Assembly (NCBI GenBank): GCA_023381945.1
Contig: JAMCQY010000189.1
Coordinates: 1 to 9,770 of the forward strand
From: Deltaproteobacteria bacterium
GTDB lineage: Bacteria; Desulfobacterota; Desulfobaccia; Desulfobaccales; 0-14-0-80-60-11
DNA: 9,770 nucleotides
Direction of reading: 5' to 3'
Shown here: positions 9,118-9,770 of the stretch, piece after piece
Layout: every line of letters starts with the position of its first letter
How positions within the stretch are numbered: position 1 is the first letter of the stretch
The notes under the pieces: model-generated
The model's database searches: none
Told to the model about the DNA's origin: nothing
What the model saw: only the letters and a program-made list of their open reading frames with translations
Position numbers and translations under genes: made by a program

Positions 9118-9585
9118 ATGCAATCATTGGACTGCAAACCGCTGGAAATAACCAAATGCAGGGAAATGGGGCGGACCTGCGCCTGTTATAAAGTGAGGAA
9201 GGCCGCCCGGGCCATTACCAAACTTTACGATGACGTGCTCCGGCCCAGTGGCCTGCGCGTCACCCAGTTCTCCCTGCTTATGGCCACCCGGGTAATGGGC
9301 CCGGTAACCGTAGTCAAGCTGGCCCAGGTTTTGGTGATGGACCGGACAACATTAACCAGGAACCTACAAATCCTGGAGAAGCGGGGCTTAATTACCATCA
9401 AACCCGGGGAAGACCGCCGGGAGCGGGAAGTTACCTTGACCGCATCGGGGATGGAAGTCCTTGCCCAGGCCGTACCATTATGGGAAGAAGCACAGGAACA
9501 GGTCCGGAAGGAGCTGGGGGAGGAAAAGTTGCAAAATCTCCTGGGCGACTTGTCGGAGATGATCTCTTTGACCCTTAAGAAGTAA
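9118..9585 (+). CDS. MarR-family winged-helix transcriptional regulator
   Basis: A 155-residue dimeric repressor. A winged-helix domain spans about 46-112: the recognition helix lies in MDRTTLTRNLQILEKRG (74-90) and the wing in EDRREREVTLTASG (98-111). Terminal dimerisation helices flank it. RKAARAITKLYDDVLRPSGL and TQFSLL are typical of a MarR subgroup that has a Cys-x-Cys before the first helix, here C20 and C22 in CACYKVRKAAR. With C6 and C14 the leader has four cysteines, so thiol sensing is possible but unproven. No ribosome-binding site precedes the ATG at 9118, and the promoter lies very close, so translation may be leaderless. An ATG at 9166, with AGGG two bases away, is the alternative. 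Operator-like repeats lie on both sides. Confidence 0.9.
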   Translation: MQSLDCKPLEITKCREMGRTCACYKVRKAARAITKLYDDVLRPSGLRVTQFSLLMATRVMGPVTVVKLAQVLVMDRTTLTRNLQILEKRGLITIKPGEDRREREVTLTASGMEVLAQAVPLWEEAQEQVRKELGEEKLQNLLGDLSEMISLTLKK

Positions 9586-9597
9586 TTTTTTTTAATA

Positions 9598-9621
9598 ATA
9601 TAAGTGCATATACACATATAT
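9598..9621. promoter_or_regulatory. Putative MarR operator, downstream copy
   Basis: This 24-base site is palindromic at 20 of 24 positions (ATATAAGTGCAT against the complement of ATACACATATAT) and has GTG and CAC arms. Bases 9608-9621 are the exact reverse complement of 9089-9102 upstream of marR. It lies about 25 bases before a strong ribosome-binding site (AAGGAG, 9645-9650), so it probably controls the next transcript. Confidence 0.6.
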
Positions 9622-9655
9622 TATAACCCACCCCACATCGGTTTAAGGAGATGGT

Positions 9656-9701
9656 ATGAATGAGTTTCTTCGGCGGTGATACCCTATCGGCCAAAAGCTG
9701 A
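9656..9701 (+). CDS. Two overlapping tiny ORFs after AAGGAG, leader peptide or broken gene start
   Basis: AAGGAG (9645-9650) is followed by ATG at 9656 (MNEFLRR, stop 9677-9679) and by ATG at 9660 in another frame (MSFFGGDTLSAKS, stop 9699-9701). The second has the better spacing of nine bases. Either could be a regulatory leader peptide ahead of a gene outside the window, or the start of a gene broken by frameshift or deletion. No family can be assigned. A further AAGGAG near the window end (about 9754-9759) may serve the next gene. Confidence 0.3.
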
Positions 9702-9707
9702 TGGGGT
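9681..9707 (+). other. 11-bp RNA hairpin in the leader after marR
   Basis: ACCCTATCGGC (9681-9691) pairs with GCTGATGGGGT (9697-9707) along its full length, using two G-U pairs, around the loop CAAAA. No T-tract follows, so it is not a simple terminator. It overlaps the stop codon of the 9660 ORF. Confidence 0.4.
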
Positions 9708-9770
9708 AGACGGGTTACAGGCTGGATGTAGTCCTTGAGGCAGTGGACCTCGATAAGGAGATTAGTCAGA

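Noticed and set aside
9670..9735. Cyclic-di-GMP-I (GEMM) riboswitch suggested by GGGGTAGACGGGTTAC
   Set aside because: Only the 3' strand looks similar. The conserved first helix and the GCAAAGCC-like junction are missing.

Overview
The window looks like chromosomal DNA of a Gram-negative bacterium. The evidence is a lipoprotein-type CyoA, a complete cytochrome bo-type quinol oxidase operon, strong Shine-Dalgarno sites and moderately GC-rich genes separated by AT-rich gaps. The intergenic double-hairpin element with TTGTAGGGGCG / CGCCCCTACAA ends is a repeat style I associate with Desulfobacterota (former Deltaproteobacteria) and some other environmental lineages. That placement is inference only.

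Layout. Positions 1-109 hold the possible 3' end of an unrecognised gene. A palindrome-rich leader (162-193) precedes a NarL/LuxR-type response regulator (401-931). This regulator has lost its phosphoacceptor Asp and has no DNA-binding domain. A Rho-independent terminator (1064-1093) and a 129-bp MITE-like inverted-repeat element (1126-1254) follow. Then comes the operon cyoABCD (1600-5491), almost gapless, and cyoE (from 5633). cyoE is set apart by a 141-bp AT-rich gap bounded by imperfect inverted repeats. CyoABCD form a proton-pumping ubiquinol oxidase, and CyoE makes the heme O it needs.

The cyoE frame has no stop at the family end (about 6530). It runs on for about 170 codons through debris and into the antisense strand of an aldo/keto reductase gene (6832-7833, minus). 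Between them lies the 5' end of a short-chain dehydrogenase gene (6691-6771, minus), cut off inside its nucleotide-binding motif. The aldo/keto reductase is divergent from a YqhC-like AraC-family regulator (7993-8937), a classic regulator/target pair.

After araC there is a second gene stump, the N-terminus of a patatin-like phospholipase (9009-9065). It is fused to the promoter of a marR-type repressor gene (9118-9585). The repressor gene is bracketed by inverted copies of an ATATATGTGTATAT operator. The second copy lies before a strong ribosome-binding site, two tiny ORFs and an 11-bp hairpin at the window end, which probably lead into a MarR-controlled gene outside the window.

The main theme is a sound respiratory operon next to an eroding accessory region, where several genes keep their start signals but have lost their 3' parts. 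I see no tRNA, rRNA, CRISPR array or intact transposase.
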